Source: Erythrophleum ivorense (Eukaryota > Streptophyta > Magnoliopsida > Fabales > Fabaceae). From it: a stretch of 64,000 nt of DNA. The stretch is from the NCBI GenBank assembly GCA_026724425.1, contig JAIUCV010000117.1, positions 1,521,501 to 1,585,500 on the forward strand, read 5' to 3'. The notes under the pieces are model-generated. The model was not told the origin of the DNA and made no database searches. It saw nothing but the letters and a program-made list of their open reading frames with translations. How positions within the stretch are numbered: position 1 is the stretch's first letter; each line of letters starts with the position of its first letter. A program made the position numbers and the translations under genes. Positions 1-10,760 of this stretch are shown here, piece by piece.

Positions 1-132
1 CGTTATTGTTACGTCTCCGCTTCCCTTATTTATACGATTTGTAACAAACAAACCAATCGTCTTCTCCACACTCATCGTTACACTCTTTTTTTCTCTTCTC
101 TCAAACTTCAATCTCTGATTCTCACTATCGCA
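1..132 (+). promoter_or_regulatory. CML24: Core promoter and 5' leader of CML24
   Basis: An A/T-rich element reading TATTTATA near 26-33 is the likely TATA box, about 100 bases before the start codon. It is followed by a pyrimidine-rich leader typical of crucifer 5' UTRs. The rest of the promoter lies outside the window. Position and composition are the only evidence. Confidence 0.45.
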
Positions 133-615
133 ATGTCGAAGAACAACGGAGCTCGTAGTTGTTTAGGTTCGATGGAAGACATCCGAAAAGTTTTTCAGCG
201 ATTCGACAAAAACGGTGACGGCAAAATCTCCGTCGACGAGCTCAAGGAAGTGATCCGCGCGCTGAGTCCATCAGCATCGCCGGAGGAAACAGTAACGATG
301 ATGAAACAATTCGATCTAGACGGAAACGGATTCATCGACATGGACGAATTCGTCGCTCTTTTCCAAATCGGCGTCAATCCAGGAGGAGGCGGAGGAGGAA
401 ACAACAAAAGCGATCTGAAGGAAGCGTTTGAGCTTTACGATCTGGATGGTAACGGACGGATCTCGGCGAAAGAGCTTCACTCGGTGATGAAGAACCTCGG
501 CGAGAAATGCTCGGTGCAGGATTGTAAGAAGATGATTAGCAAAGTTGATACTGATGGTGATGGTTGCGTTAACTTTGAGGAGTTTAAGCGGATGATGAAC
601 AACGGCGGAGCTTGA
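133..615 (+). CDS. CML24: Calmodulin-like protein CML24 (TCH2)
   Basis: Intronless 160-aa calcium sensor. Four canonical 12-residue EF-hand loops are visible at residues 25-36 (DKNGDGKISVDE), 61-72 (DLDGNGFIDMDE), 103-114 (DLDGNGRISAKE) and 139-150 (DTDGDGCVNFEE). Each starts with Asp and ends with Glu, so all four should bind calcium. A glycine-rich linker with a run of six glycines (residues 84-89) separates the two EF-hand pairs. Sequence and length match what I recall of Arabidopsis CML24/TCH2 (161 aa), a touch- and stress-induced protein that relays cytosolic calcium signals in growth and flowering; that role is family knowledge. The first ATG after the TATA box gives the full N-terminus seen in the family. 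Orthology to At5g37770 is supported by the downstream gene order. Confidence 0.95.
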   Translation: MSKNNGARSCLGSMEDIRKVFQRFDKNGDGKISVDELKEVIRALSPSASPEETVTMMKQFDLDGNGFIDMDEFVALFQIGVNPGGGGGGNNKSDLKEAFELYDLDGNGRISAKELHSVMKNLGEKCSVQDCKKMISKVDTDGDGCVNFEEFKRMMNNGGA

Positions 616-1554
616 GATTTAGAATTTCGCCGCCGTCGAATTGTAGATCAGGGGATTTTTCGACGGTGAGGATCGTGTTAGGATTAGTATAGAGGAAGCT
701 AAAAAGTTCGATTTCTGTGGTGGTTAGTGACGGCGATTAGAGATTTTAGATGGTTATTGTCAAAAACCCTAAGAAATTAATGTCAAAATCCTCTTAGATG
801 ATTTTAGAAGTTTCCAGATTTCGTTTATGGTAATAATCATTGATTTAACTATAAGGTTGTACCATTTTTACTCTCTTGCTTAGCTGAAAATTTGAAAACA
901 CAATAGTCTTCCTTCAAAAACTCACTAAATAAGGATAGAGAAAATTGAAATACGTTCCTAATCAATCAATAACCTTCAAATTTACTGCTGCCTGTTGAAA
1001 GTTTTAACTTGTGAGGTAAAAACTTTTATGTGATTGCAACTTCGATCACATGTGGTTTTTCTTTTTCATTAGGATTGACGTAATGGGCCGGGCTTGCCAA
1101 TCTAAGTCTAGCCCGTTTAATTGTCATCACATTCTTGATTCTCGAATAGGTTGTTGCGACTGAAGACATACTAAGCAGGCCTGATCTCGATGACGGGCTG
1201 ACGGGCCGTTAATAGTCTTATACTTTGTGTAATGATAATTACTATATATTTGACTTACTATTTGATATTCAAATTTTGACACATCTAAAATTTGAATGAG
1301 AAATTTGCATAACGTGGAGGCTTGATCTGTTGAATCGTAGCCAATTCAAGCTCCTCACAAGAGAGGATTATTATTGAGATCCACTTGCAAACTTTTTGGA
1401 CTCAAACCAGAACATAAAACGAAAAAAAAAAATTTAGTACATAACCAGTTTTAAACCACACCATAGTTTCTAATTTCTAAACCATATATGCACATGGGAC
1501 TAAGGACCGGGACCGGGACCGGGACCGGGACCGGGATATCGATACGGAAATGAC
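616..1554. other. CML24 3' UTR and intergenic spacer
   Basis: About 940 bases between the convergent CML24 and CAR1 genes. The first part is presumably the CML24 3' UTR, the last part the CAR1 3' UTR. No coding frame, RNA gene or terminal repeats were recognised apart from the hexanucleotide repeat listed separately. Confidence 0.6.
1506..1536. repeat. (GGGACC)n microsatellite
   Basis: Five consecutive copies of a six-base GGGACC-type unit just downstream of the CAR1 stop codon, within its likely 3' UTR. On the CAR1 sense strand the unit reads GGTCCC. The repeat is perfect. Confidence 0.85.
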
Positions 1555-3035
1555 CTATATACCCCTTGCACCGGGTACATCGATCCACTGGAGCTGTAAC
1601 TCGACCTCACCACATTCCACATGCTGGAGTCTAAGGAACATGTTCTGAACAAGCTTGCCTTGGTTCCACACAATATGGCTCTCTTCAGACAAACAGTTTT
1701 GTCTGGTCGGTTGTATCTTCATGATGATTGTTCCATTGGGAAGCCCGCCTTCAAGCTTAAGACGGAATTTTAATGCTTCAAGATATGGAGCAATGCTAAA
1801 CTCTGCTTCTCCCATCTTGTCATCAGCCGAGAACAAGTCCTTGTCGTAAACCGTCTGTGTGATGACAGTTTAACAAACCAAGAATCAAGGTTATGCTAAG
1901 AAGACGTTTTAAAGGTTTATGCTAAGAAGAATCACTTACAAGTTTAATAGGGAGATTTGGATCCGTCACGGAAAGAGTCAAATCGTCGTTCCATTCGGGG
2001 TTTACACTGTGTTTGATCACGCGGCTTTTAAGCTTCTGCTATCAATATAAACAAGAAGATATGAGACTCAAATAAACTATAATCAAGAACTATGAAAATG
2101 CTTTTGATTGATCCTAAGGTTGAGCCAAAAGGCGACAAAAGTTATCATTTCAATCATTTTATTGGTGGAACCAGAGAATTGATGATGACAGCAAAAGAAA
2201 GAAATGGCTTAAAGTTAAAGATAACGAATATTCCAATTTTAATAAAGTCAATAATAGATCATATGTATACAAGGACCCACGATCAAGAACATAATCATGA
2301 CTCTTCTTCTTCTTATTCATTTACTTTTATCAATTACATAACGTAACTCTAAAAGAAAATATCACCACAAGTTTCGATTTTCCTTTCTAGTTTAGATTAA
2401 GACACCATAAACTAACTAATCTTCACACATATACCAAATATCAAGACTCAAAAGACTTCACATTAGCTTTGTATAATTAGGTTTAATTAACAACTATGAG
2501 AAGCAAAACACTCCAAATCTGCCTTCAATCCCATTTATTTAAAACTAAATCTTGATCGATCCAACAACTAAAATCTCAGTTTGTGGTGATTATATAGGAC
2601 ATAAGAGAGAAAACAATCAATCATTCACTGTCAAATCCCAAAAAGAGCAATTGAGTTAAAGTTCAAAGACTGCAGATTAGCCTGTAAAATTAGGTGTAAC
2701 TTTTAAGATGTAAATCCTGATTTTCAACACCAACTTAAATCTCACTTATTTGGTGATAACATGATTGAGATCTAACATAAATAATCAATAATCCACTGTC
2801 AAATCTAAAAAAGACACAATTGAGTCTTCACTAAACAGATCACTACACAAAGATGCAATTTTTTTCAGAAAACGGATCGAAAAAACACTTGAAGATTAAG
2901 AGGCCTAACTCGGATTTTTAATACCTGTTTTCCAGATTGAACAACGACGTAAGGATCGCTGCTGGAGATATCTCTAATGGCGAGATTCACACCTCTCTTC
3001 AAATGAATTCTGAGAAGACCCAAAAGATTCTCCAT
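1555..3035 (-). CDS. CAR1: C2-domain ABA-related (CAR) protein, CAR1-type
   Basis: Three-exon gene for a 168-aa single-C2-domain protein. Exons on the minus strand are 3035-2925 (37 codons), 2035-1940 (32 codons) and 1854-1555 (99 codons plus stop); all introns are GT-AG and phase 0. The protein starts MENLLGLLRIHLKRG and contains the C2 calcium-binding aspartate loops (ISSSDPY; SVNPEWND; YDKD...SADDKMG). CAR proteins are known to dock ABA receptors of the PYR/PYL family at the plasma membrane in a calcium-dependent way. Length, exon pattern and sequence match At5g37740 (CAR1) as I recall it. Intron 1 is large (889 bases) and AT-rich with no inserted element recognised. The gene converges with CML24. 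Confidence 0.92.
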
Positions 3036-3833
3036 TGTTAATTGCAAAATTTCAAAGTCGGTTTCTTTTTTCTTTCTTTGTTAGGTCTCCCGAGTGAGTA
3101 CGAAACTGTGATGAGAGAGGGTTTTGTATTTTTATATAGAGAGACAGACGAAGACAAGTCTCCTATGGTTTACTAAAGTGACATCAGTACGAAAAAGTCT
3201 TTGTCTTTTTTATTTTCTTCTCCTTGGAAAAATATATTATTGATTATTCGACCTGGAGGCTGGAGCCAACCTGTCTTTTTCTTATGGATTAAAAGACATA
3301 TAAATTAGGTTTAAGAAGAAAAAACCACTACAACATGTTTTTTTTTGTTAATATATTTATTATCGGATTTGATTTGAATATGGTTGATGATATAACGAAC
3401 AAATAATTCATGTTAAAAATTAAAAAAAAAAACAAAGCCTTATGGGAAAAAATATATATATGATCAACGTTGTGAAAGTGAAGAGATTCTCTAATTAATA
3501 AATAATGCTAATTTTTTCTAATCATGCTTACTCCATTTTACTATAAAATTCACATAATGCGTTTGTTGCACAGAAAGTGTGGGGGTTTTTGTTTTCAATA
3601 AATGTATATAATTTTAGGTAATGGGTAGTAGTACTATTACTTTCTTGTCTTTATTGTTGTAGTATCATTGTTTTCAGTTTTTTATGTGAACAAATGGGTA
3701 ACTTATAAAGTCAAGTCTAAAAAATTAAAATCGATGAAAGTTAAAGAACTTGAGGTATTTGAGAAAGGTTTTTTGACGAATTTAGATATTAGTTTAAAAT
3801 GATTTTTTTGCATATTATCCGGATTTGGTAATG
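3036..3833 (-). promoter_or_regulatory. CAR1: CAR1 5' UTR and upstream region
   Basis: Upstream sequence of the minus-strand CAR1 gene. A TATA box (CTATATAAA on the minus strand) lies near 3129-3137, about 95 bases before the start codon. The rest, up to the Copia target site at 3834, is AT-rich with no gene recognised. The Copia insertion lies about 800 bases upstream of the CAR1 start and could affect its expression (inference). Confidence 0.5.
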
Positions 3834-3838
3834 GGTTA

Positions 3839-4014
3839 TGTTGGGTTTGTAATGTTCGATAATCTTATTGACATAAGGAGACTCTGTTTATATACAGAGT
3901 ATACAAAGGTATCTAAGACAAACCAAATATACAGTATTGATGTACAACGGTAAAAATCATTAAAGAGGAGCGTGATGATGAAGAGAGAATCTTGACTTCC
4001 CATATGTGCTTACA
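3839..4014 (-). repeat. Copia-1 3' LTR
   Basis: 176-base repeat at the left end, the 3' LTR in element orientation. It is identical to the right copy except for one internal base and the last base. Read on the minus strand it begins TGTAAGCACATATGG and is preceded by the polypurine tract. Confidence 0.93.
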
Positions 4015-4021
4015 CACCCCC

Positions 4022-7000
4022 TCAAGACGGACGACGGGATGAGAGGCCGATCTTGACCGCAAGTGATTCGAATCGAGCTCTCGGCAATGGTTTGGTGAGT
4101 GCATCAGCAAGTTGGTCGTCGGAAGAAATATGAGAGACCCGTAGTTGTCCCGTTTGAATGTAGTGACGAACAAAATGATAATCGAGAGCAATGTGTTTCA
4201 TGCGAGAGTGGAAAACTGGATTCGCTGCCAAGTATGTAGCACCCACATTGTCACAATAGATAACCGGTTGTGTGGAAGATCTTACGCCCATTTCAGTGAT
4301 AAGTGACTGAACCCAACACACTTCAGCTGTTGTGGAAGCAAGAGACCGGTATTCGGCTTCGGTAGATGAACGAGCAGCTCCGGTTTGTTTCTTAGAAGAC
4401 CACGCAATAGGATGACTGCCAAAATACACGATGTAGGCACCAGTGGAGGTGTAGTCATCTTTGTTTCCAGCCCAGTCGGCATCCGTGAATGCATGGAGGA
4501 TGGGTTTGTTACTTGCTTTTAATGTGATGCCTCGTGTCATTGTCCCGGCAAGATATCGGAGGATTCGTTTGACAGCATTCCAATGATCCGTCGTAGGCTT
4601 ATGCATGTACTGCGACATCTTATTGACGGGGAAGGAGATGTCCGGTCTTGTGAGTGAGAGATATTGAAGACTGCCGACGACAGCTCGGTACTCTTTTGGA
4701 TCATCCAATGGCGTTCCAGAAAAGAGAGTGAGATGTGTGTTGGGGCACATAGGCGTTGACACCGGTTTGCAATTCGCCATCTTTGTCCTATGTAATAAAT
4801 CTGCAATATAACGAGTTTGGGTTAGATGTAAGGCTGTTTTTGTACGCTGAACATCAATGCCTAAGAAAAATGAGAGACTCTCCAAATCTTTTAACGAAAA
4901 ACGTTGAGAAAGTGCAGAAATAAAGTTGTTTGTGTATGTAGGATTATTTCCTGTAATAATTAAATCATCTACATAAACAAGCATATAAATAAGTACTCCC
5001 TGTTTGTTGTAGATGAAAAGTGATGCATCTGCTAAGGAGTTGGTAAAACCCGATTGAAGCAGAAAATTACGGAGCTCGTTGTACCAAGCCCTCGGAGCTT
5101 GTTTGAGTCCGTAAATGGCTTTGCGTAATCGACACACAGCATGAGGATTAGCTTTGTCGATAAACCCTGGTGGTTGTTTCATGTAGACTTTGTCGTAGAG
5201 AGTTCCTTGAAGGAAGGCATTGTTGACATCTAGTTGGCGGAGTGGCCAACCGTATGAGACGGCAATGCTAAGAACGATCCTAATTGTGGCTGGCTTCACG
5301 ACGGGACTAAACGTATCATGGTAATCGATGCCTGGCCGTTGCGTGTAGCCCTGTGCAACGAGACGAGCTTTGTAACGAGCAAATGATCCGTCAGCATATC
5401 GCTTGATTGTGAAAATCCACCTACATCCAACAACATTGGCAAGTAAGTCATCAGTTATATGTTCAAGATCCCATGACCTATTACCAATTTGTGAATTGTA
5501 TTCTTCAGTCATGGCTTTACGCCAATTTGCACTTTTAAGCGCTTCAGCAACCGATGTCGGTATACTCTCAATATTCTCAATTGTTTTGACATGAAGGTTT
5601 AATTTCTGAACCGGTTTGCGAACTCGTTGGCTTTGTCTTTTAGGAGGCGGAGGAGGCTGGGGTGGCGAGGGAGACGGTGTGGAAGCGACAACAGGAGAAG
5701 ACATCACGGTTGGTTCAGAAGTAGCCGGAGAAGATAATGATGATGGAGAAGAAGATGGAGCTGTAGGTGTTGTAGCCGAAGGTTCCATTTCAGCTGACGG
5801 AGTCAAAGATGATGATGATGGCGTGGTTGTGGGTGAAGTAGGAGGAGGAACGGGAGGCACAGCAGCCGTGATTGGAGGAGATCCACCGATAGGAGGCAAC
5901 GCTGGACGAATAAGTGTGACCGGAGGCTGAGATGATGGAGCAGTGTCCTACAAAACAGGGGATTCCAAATTTGCAGAAATGGAAAATGGAAACACAGATT
6001 CATGAAAGACGACATGCCTAGATGTATAAACTCTTTGGGTGGTACGATCTAAGCAAAAATAAGCACTTTGTGTCGTGGAGTATCCAAGAAAGACACAAGG
6101 TGTCGATCGTGCATCTAATTTGTGGGATGCATAAGGACGGAGCCACGGAAAACACAAGCACCCAAAAATTTTGAGTTTTTGATAATTAGGACCATGTCCA
6201 AATAGACGTTGAAAAGGATTTTGAAAGTCAATAGCGGAAGACGGCATCCGATTTATCAAATATACAGCTGTTGCAAACGCATAGGTCCAATATGACCTTG
6301 GCATGGACGCATGAGATAGAAGGGCAAGACCCGTTTCGACAATATGTCGATGACGACGTTCAGCGATGCCATTATGCTCCGGCGTATGTGGCGGACTCGT
6401 CATATGAGAAATACCATGTTTTGAAAGAAAATCTCGTAAACCAATATATTCACCCCCATTATCTGTGTATAGGGTTCTAAGCTTTTGTTGAAATTGATTT
6501 TCAACTAAAGCCTTGAATCGAGTGAAAGTATCAAAAACTTGAGATTTTAATTTTAAAGGATACAACCAAGTGTATCGAGTATAATGATCTACAAAAATAA
6601 CATAGTACTTGAAACCATCAATTGAAATCAAGGGTGATGTCCAAACATCAGAAAATACTATATCAAGAGGTTGAGAAGAACGAATAGTCGAGTTTTGAAA
6701 AGGTAACTTATGCATTTGATTAATAGAGCAAGCATTGCATGGCTGAGCCATTAAAGCATTTGAAACAATAGGCAAATGAAATTGCGAAACTAATTTTTGA
6801 AGAATTGAAAAAGCAGGGTGTCCTAAGCGTGAATGCCAATCCGTTAAGGATGTTTTCACGGCTGAGGCATATGCAAGAGATGGTTTAGGCGACTTAAGAG
6901 AATGTGGCCATTGGTAAGTCCCATCTTTAGGTTTCCCTTCAAGACGGAGAGTTCCCGTTTGCAAGTCTCGCACCTGAAAATAGGTTGGTGTAAAGGTAAC

Positions 7001-7777
7001 CGCAACACTGTTAGCATCACACAATTGAAATACGGAAATCAAATTCTTGTCTAAAGCTGGTACACATAAAACATTATTCAAAAAGAATGGACGTGAATAG
7101 GAGGGTAAAGATAGGGAACCAGAGTGAGAGATTTGCAAACCCGATCCATCACCAAGAAGAACTCCATCTCCTCCGTGATACGGATTGTGCATAGCGAGAT
7201 TGTTGAGATCGGAGGTCATATGGTGGGACGCCCCGGAGTCCAGAAGCCAGGTAGAAGAGTCGGACATCATGGCTGGATTTGCGGTGATCATGGCTGGATT
7301 CGCCGTTGGCTGCCAAGACTGAAATTGTGGAGAAGCATTCCACTGAGTGTTGTTTCGCACTGGTGGGGCCATCGGAGAAGGAGCAACTCCTTTGACAATG
7401 CGATATTCTGGACAGTATTTGGCGCTATGACCAGTGACTCCACACGCTTGGCAACGACCCAAGTATGGTTTGGAGAATCGTTGATTGCTGGACTGAGAGG
7501 CGCGATTGGAGTTGTTGGCATGATTATTGTGGCGGTTGTTGTTGTTTCTCCATTGTTGACGCGGACGAGCATCAACGGCATGAGCAACTATCGGTGCAAC
7601 GGGATTGGATTCGGCACACATGATCATGGCTTCTCGATTGAGCATGCGCTCATAGAGTTCAGAATAAGAAATCGGAACATCACGGCCATTGATAGCATCT
7701 ACCTCTGGTTTGTATTCTTCACCAAGTCCGGCAAGGATTTGTTCAGTAAGGTCTTCAGCATCCAGTGGTTTGCCCAA
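4022..7777 (-). pseudogene. Copia-1 pol: zinc knuckle, protease, integrase, RT, RNase H (one stop codon)
   Basis: Continuation of the polyprotein. In order: CCHC zinc knuckle (CQACGVTGHSAKYC), aspartic protease (WLLDSGASHHMT), integrase zinc region (WHSRLGHP) and core (DNGGEY, HTPEHNGIAERRHRH), a Pro/Ser/Thr-rich linker, reverse transcriptase (YVDDLIITG) and RNase H (SSTEAEYRSLA). A single in-frame TAG at 5950-5948, in the linker between integrase and RT, splits it into two blocks in the same frame; no other stop was found. With the gag frameshift this makes the copy defective. All catalytic motifs remain intact, which fits a young element. Confidence 0.88.
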
Positions 7778-8268
7778 GAGAGCGAGATCGTCGGCTTTTG
7801 ATTGATTGCACGAAGATACTCACTTATGGATTTTGAGCCTTTGACACATTGCTTGATTTGAAATTTTAATTGGCGGATGTGTCCACGAGAAGGATTACCA
7901 AAAGTAGTTGCGAGAATGGTCCACACGTCCTTGGTAGTTGTCGCACTAGAGACAACAGATTGCACCGGCAGAGAGATAGCTCCGATCAAAGAATTATATA
8001 GCAACCGATCTTGACGCAGCCACGCTGCGTAAGCCGGATTAGGCGAGGCAACATCATTGACCACAACGGTTTGGGAAGGAGCGGTGTTTGTGTCATCGAT
8101 AAAATGTTGGAGCTCATGTCCTTCAAGTAATGCACGGACTTGACGACTCCACATCAGGTAATTGACCGTCGTGAGTTTGGTAACACTTGACATGTTAACC
8201 GAGAGAAGCGTGCTTTGTGGATCTTGAGTGTTGAAGACAGAAGTCCTTTCAGCAGTTGATTCAGACAT
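7699..8268 (-). pseudogene. Copia-1 gag, N-terminal part (frameshifted)
   Basis: Retrotransposon gag of the UBN2/Copia type, starting MSESTAERTSVF. It contains the typical stretch 'NYLMWSRQVRALLEGHEL', then DVWTIL and 'PSRGHIRQLKFQIKQ'. The frame is lost after SEYLRAI, near 7797-7803: the sense reading moves to the overlapping frame that continues SKADDLALLGKPLDAEDL. The minus-strand frame stays open upstream into the LTR, but the first start with gag homology is at 8268. The broken reading frame is what I see; a small deletion of one base is the simplest cause. Confidence 0.85.
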
Positions 8269-8433
8269 TATGTCGAACAAATAGAGTGCATAAAAAAAAG
8301 GAAAGAAACAAATTGGAGAAGAGGACAAATGAAGAAGAGGGAGATTAATCGAAGAAGAAGCAATAGAGATAGAGGAGAAGAGAGGCGGAAGAAAAGAAAA
8401 AAAAAAAAATTGAGATCTAAAGCTCTGATACCA

Positions 8434-8609
8434 TGTTGGGTTTGTAATGTTCGATAATCTTATTGACATAAGGAGACTCTGTTTATATACAGAGTATACA
8501 AAGGTATCTAAGGCAAACCAAATATACAGTATTGATGTACAACGGTAAAAATCATTAAAGAGGAGCGTGATGATGAAGAGAGAATCTTGACTTCCCATAT
8601 GTGCTTACT
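8434..8609 (-). repeat. Copia-1 5' LTR
   Basis: 176-base repeat at the right end, the 5' LTR in element orientation, directly followed on the minus strand by the tRNA-Met primer binding site (8433-8421). The outermost base is mutated relative to the other LTR, so the terminal TG reads AG. Confidence 0.93.
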
Positions 8610-8614
8610 GGTTA

Positions 8615-9214
8615 TTTAGTCAATGATTTAAGGGTAATTACCTACTATCTAATTACTCTTTGTCGTATTTGATTGACCAAGACTCTCAATTATTCGTCAG
8701 GATGATGGAGCTAATTAGGAATATAAAATCGACAATAAGTTATTTAATTATGGCACTAGTCACGCCAAATTTGGATTTGACCAAATGATTTAGAGTTGGT
8801 GCATTGTGTCATAAACACATTAGATGTCTCGGATCAGGATCAGATCTGGTCAACTCTTTTAGTTATTTTCCAAAACTACAAAACAGAGACGCGTAAAAAT
8901 ATGATTACCATACGTGATCTTTGACTATTTGAGTTTACAGAGTTTTGAGTTTTGTGACCACAATTTTTTTTATTTTTCTTACAATCTAATTATAATTTTC
9001 CACATCATCGTATTTTTAAGGTTTTCAAAAGAATCACACGTAATGATGCATGGAAAATCATTTTCTGTCTTTCTCAACAGAGAAAAAGTTTCATTTTCTG
9101 CCAGGCTACTGTGTGCTCATCTTTTCTACAACTAGTTTGAGGCATTAATTTGCGAAAGAGAAAAAAGATGGACCATGGTCATTTACTTTTCCACCCATAA
9201 TCTGGCTATACACC
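8615..9214. other. Spacer between Copia-1 and Harbinger-1
   Basis: 600 bases of AT-rich sequence. No gene, RNA or further terminal repeat was recognised. It is probably ancestral intergenic DNA between CAR1 and the DUF7054 gene. Confidence 0.5.
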
Positions 9215-9217
9215 TAA

Positions 9218-9257
9218 GGGCATCCGCAATGGGGGACTCTTAATGCAACGCTTACCC
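9218..9257 (+). repeat. Harbinger-1 left terminal inverted repeat
   Basis: Left inverted repeat starting GGGCATCCGCAATGGGG. The first 14 bases match the right end perfectly; beyond that the match is partial. TAA precedes it. Confidence 0.9.
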
Positions 9258-9760
9258 AAAAAATAAATCAAAAACATATTAAAAAGCTAAAGTCGACGCT
9301 TAATTAACATCGTGAAGCGTCGCTGCTTAATTGCCACCTGGCGGCATCTGAAGAAAAAGAAAAAGAAAAAACGATGTTTTCTCCTAATTTTTCAGAGCGT
9401 TCTCTCTCCTCCCTCTCTCTTCTCCTTCGCTCTTCCCCGGCGATTTGGCTCCTGGATGGCGATTCGAAGCTTTCATCGAATTCGCAGGAGAAATCGGTCC
9501 GTTTTTCATCAATCCGGTGGTGGGGCTTTCTTAATCACCGTGCGGTGATGAGTGTCGGCGAAGAACAGACGAGAACCGACATATTTCAATCAACAATTGT
9601 TTCTCCTCAATGCATGGTAAATTTTCATCCACAATTTGTTTTGATTGTTCTTGTAGCTTATTGAGTTTTGATCTGTTACGGCTTTTTTTAAGAGATCCTC
9701 AAACAATTTTATTCTAGTTTTTTTTTGTTTTTCATTATTATGAAAGAACCTCTTCGATTT

Positions 9761-10153
9761 TCAAAGTCTTAATTCAAGATCTATCATATTCTCTATGTTG
9801 TCTTTCGGGAAAGGCTCCGATTGAGGCTGCATTAGATGGTCAGGAGAGTTGATGTTATTTGTGTTGGTCATAGGCACTAATTGATAGGTCGGCCTCCCAG
9901 CCCCGGCAATAGCGAGAGAATTTTGGAATCGATTTTGAAAACCATTGGGAGATGGGTTTCGAAAAGCAGTAGATTCAAAAAAATTGGGATAGCTGCGAGT
10001 GGACATAAAATCCTGTCTTCTGGGCTGAGAGAACGAATTATCGTGAAAATAGGTAAAGTGTGAGTCTAAATATTGTTGAGTTTCAAAGATTTCCTCACAA
10101 ACTAGACAAGAAAATCTAGGATATGGATATGTGAACTGCATTTTGTTTTCCAA
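9761..10153 (-). CDS. C2H2 zinc-finger / EAR-motif putative repressor carried inside Harbinger-1
   Basis: Uninterrupted 130-aa frame inside the transposon, opposite to its own genes. A single plant-type C2H2 finger is visible with Cys16, Cys19, His32 and His37 (CLVCEEIFETQQYLDSHF, then TYFH). The C-terminus is DLELRL, an LxLxL EAR repression motif, in the place it occupies in plant C2H2 repressors. The middle is Asn/Pro/Phe-rich and low in complexity. A TATA-like element (TATATTTATATT on the minus strand) lies about 60 bases upstream. Known biology: single C2H2 plus C-terminal EAR proteins bind DNA and recruit TOPLESS. It is not a standard Harbinger gene, so capture of a host gene is the best reading. 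The finger core lacks the usual QALGGH, so target recognition may differ from SUPERMAN-type proteins. Confidence 0.68.
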   Translation of the reverse strand: MENKMQFTYPYPRFSCLVCEEIFETQQYLDSHFTYFHDNSFSQPRRQDFMSTRSYPNFFESTAFRNPSPNGFQNRFQNSLAIAGAGRPTYQLVPMTNTNNINSPDHLMQPQSEPFPKDNIENMIDLELRL

Positions 10154-10760
10154 ACAAAGAGATAAGATTAGAGAGTGAGATAGAAACTCAATAAGCTACG
10201 AAGGACAATATAAATATATATTACGGATCAAAACTTTTGATTGTTCTTGCTGAGTAAACATTTTGTTTTTGTGGTTTCCGTAGAGTTAGTGATGGTGTTG
10301 TGTTGTTAGGTGACAATAAATGCAATATTTAGTAGTGGATTATGGTTGTGATCATGAATGCTTTTCAAAGTACAGTTTGATTGAGGGGTTAATTTCAGCT
10401 TTTGGGAGAATAGAGTTATGGGTTGATTTCAGTTGATGGGAAAATAGAGTTAACTCTATTGATGGGAGAATGGAGTTTATTTCAGCTTTTGTGTTACATC
10501 AATATGAATGCGTGTGTGTGTTGGAGAGTAGAGTTAAGTTTCAGTTCATTTAACGCTTGGTGGTTTAAGATTATAGTTGAGAGTGTTATGAATGCATTCA
10601 TAATTATGAGTTTTCAATCTCATTCTCCTTTCACCTTTAAAACTCCCCGCTTCTTCTCCTTCTCCTCTCACCTTTAAAACTCTCTGCTTCTTCTCCTATC
10701 CGTTTTAAACTTCCCTGCTTTTTATCCTTTCCGATCATCTTCTTCTCAGCTCATTTCCTA

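Larger units (their letters stand above)
3839..8609 (-). mobile_element. Ty1/Copia LTR retrotransposon 1 (full-length, coding region broken)
   Basis: 4.77-kb element on the minus strand with 176-base LTRs at both ends and a 5-base target duplication GGTTA (3834-3838 and 8610-8614). The minus-strand primer binding site at 8433-8421 is complementary to initiator tRNA-Met (TGGTATCAGAGCT). The polypurine tract is at 4027-4015 (CTTGAGGGGG). Domain order gag, protease, integrase, RT, RNase H is that of Copia. The LTRs differ at only about two positions, so insertion is recent, but the polyprotein carries one frameshift in gag and one in-frame stop after integrase, so this copy cannot make a continuous polyprotein. 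Confidence 0.95.

Noticed and set aside
1080..1215. GGGCCGGGC and GACGGGCCG stretches downstream of CML24 as a possible element end
   Set aside because: No paired terminal repeat or target duplication could be found.
2092..2346. 84-aa plus-strand ORF
   Set aside because: Lies in CAR1 intron 1 on the opposite strand; no domain or codon pattern.
7124..7801. 225-aa plus-strand ORF
   Set aside because: Antisense shadow of Copia-1 pol, which has strong protein motifs on the other strand.
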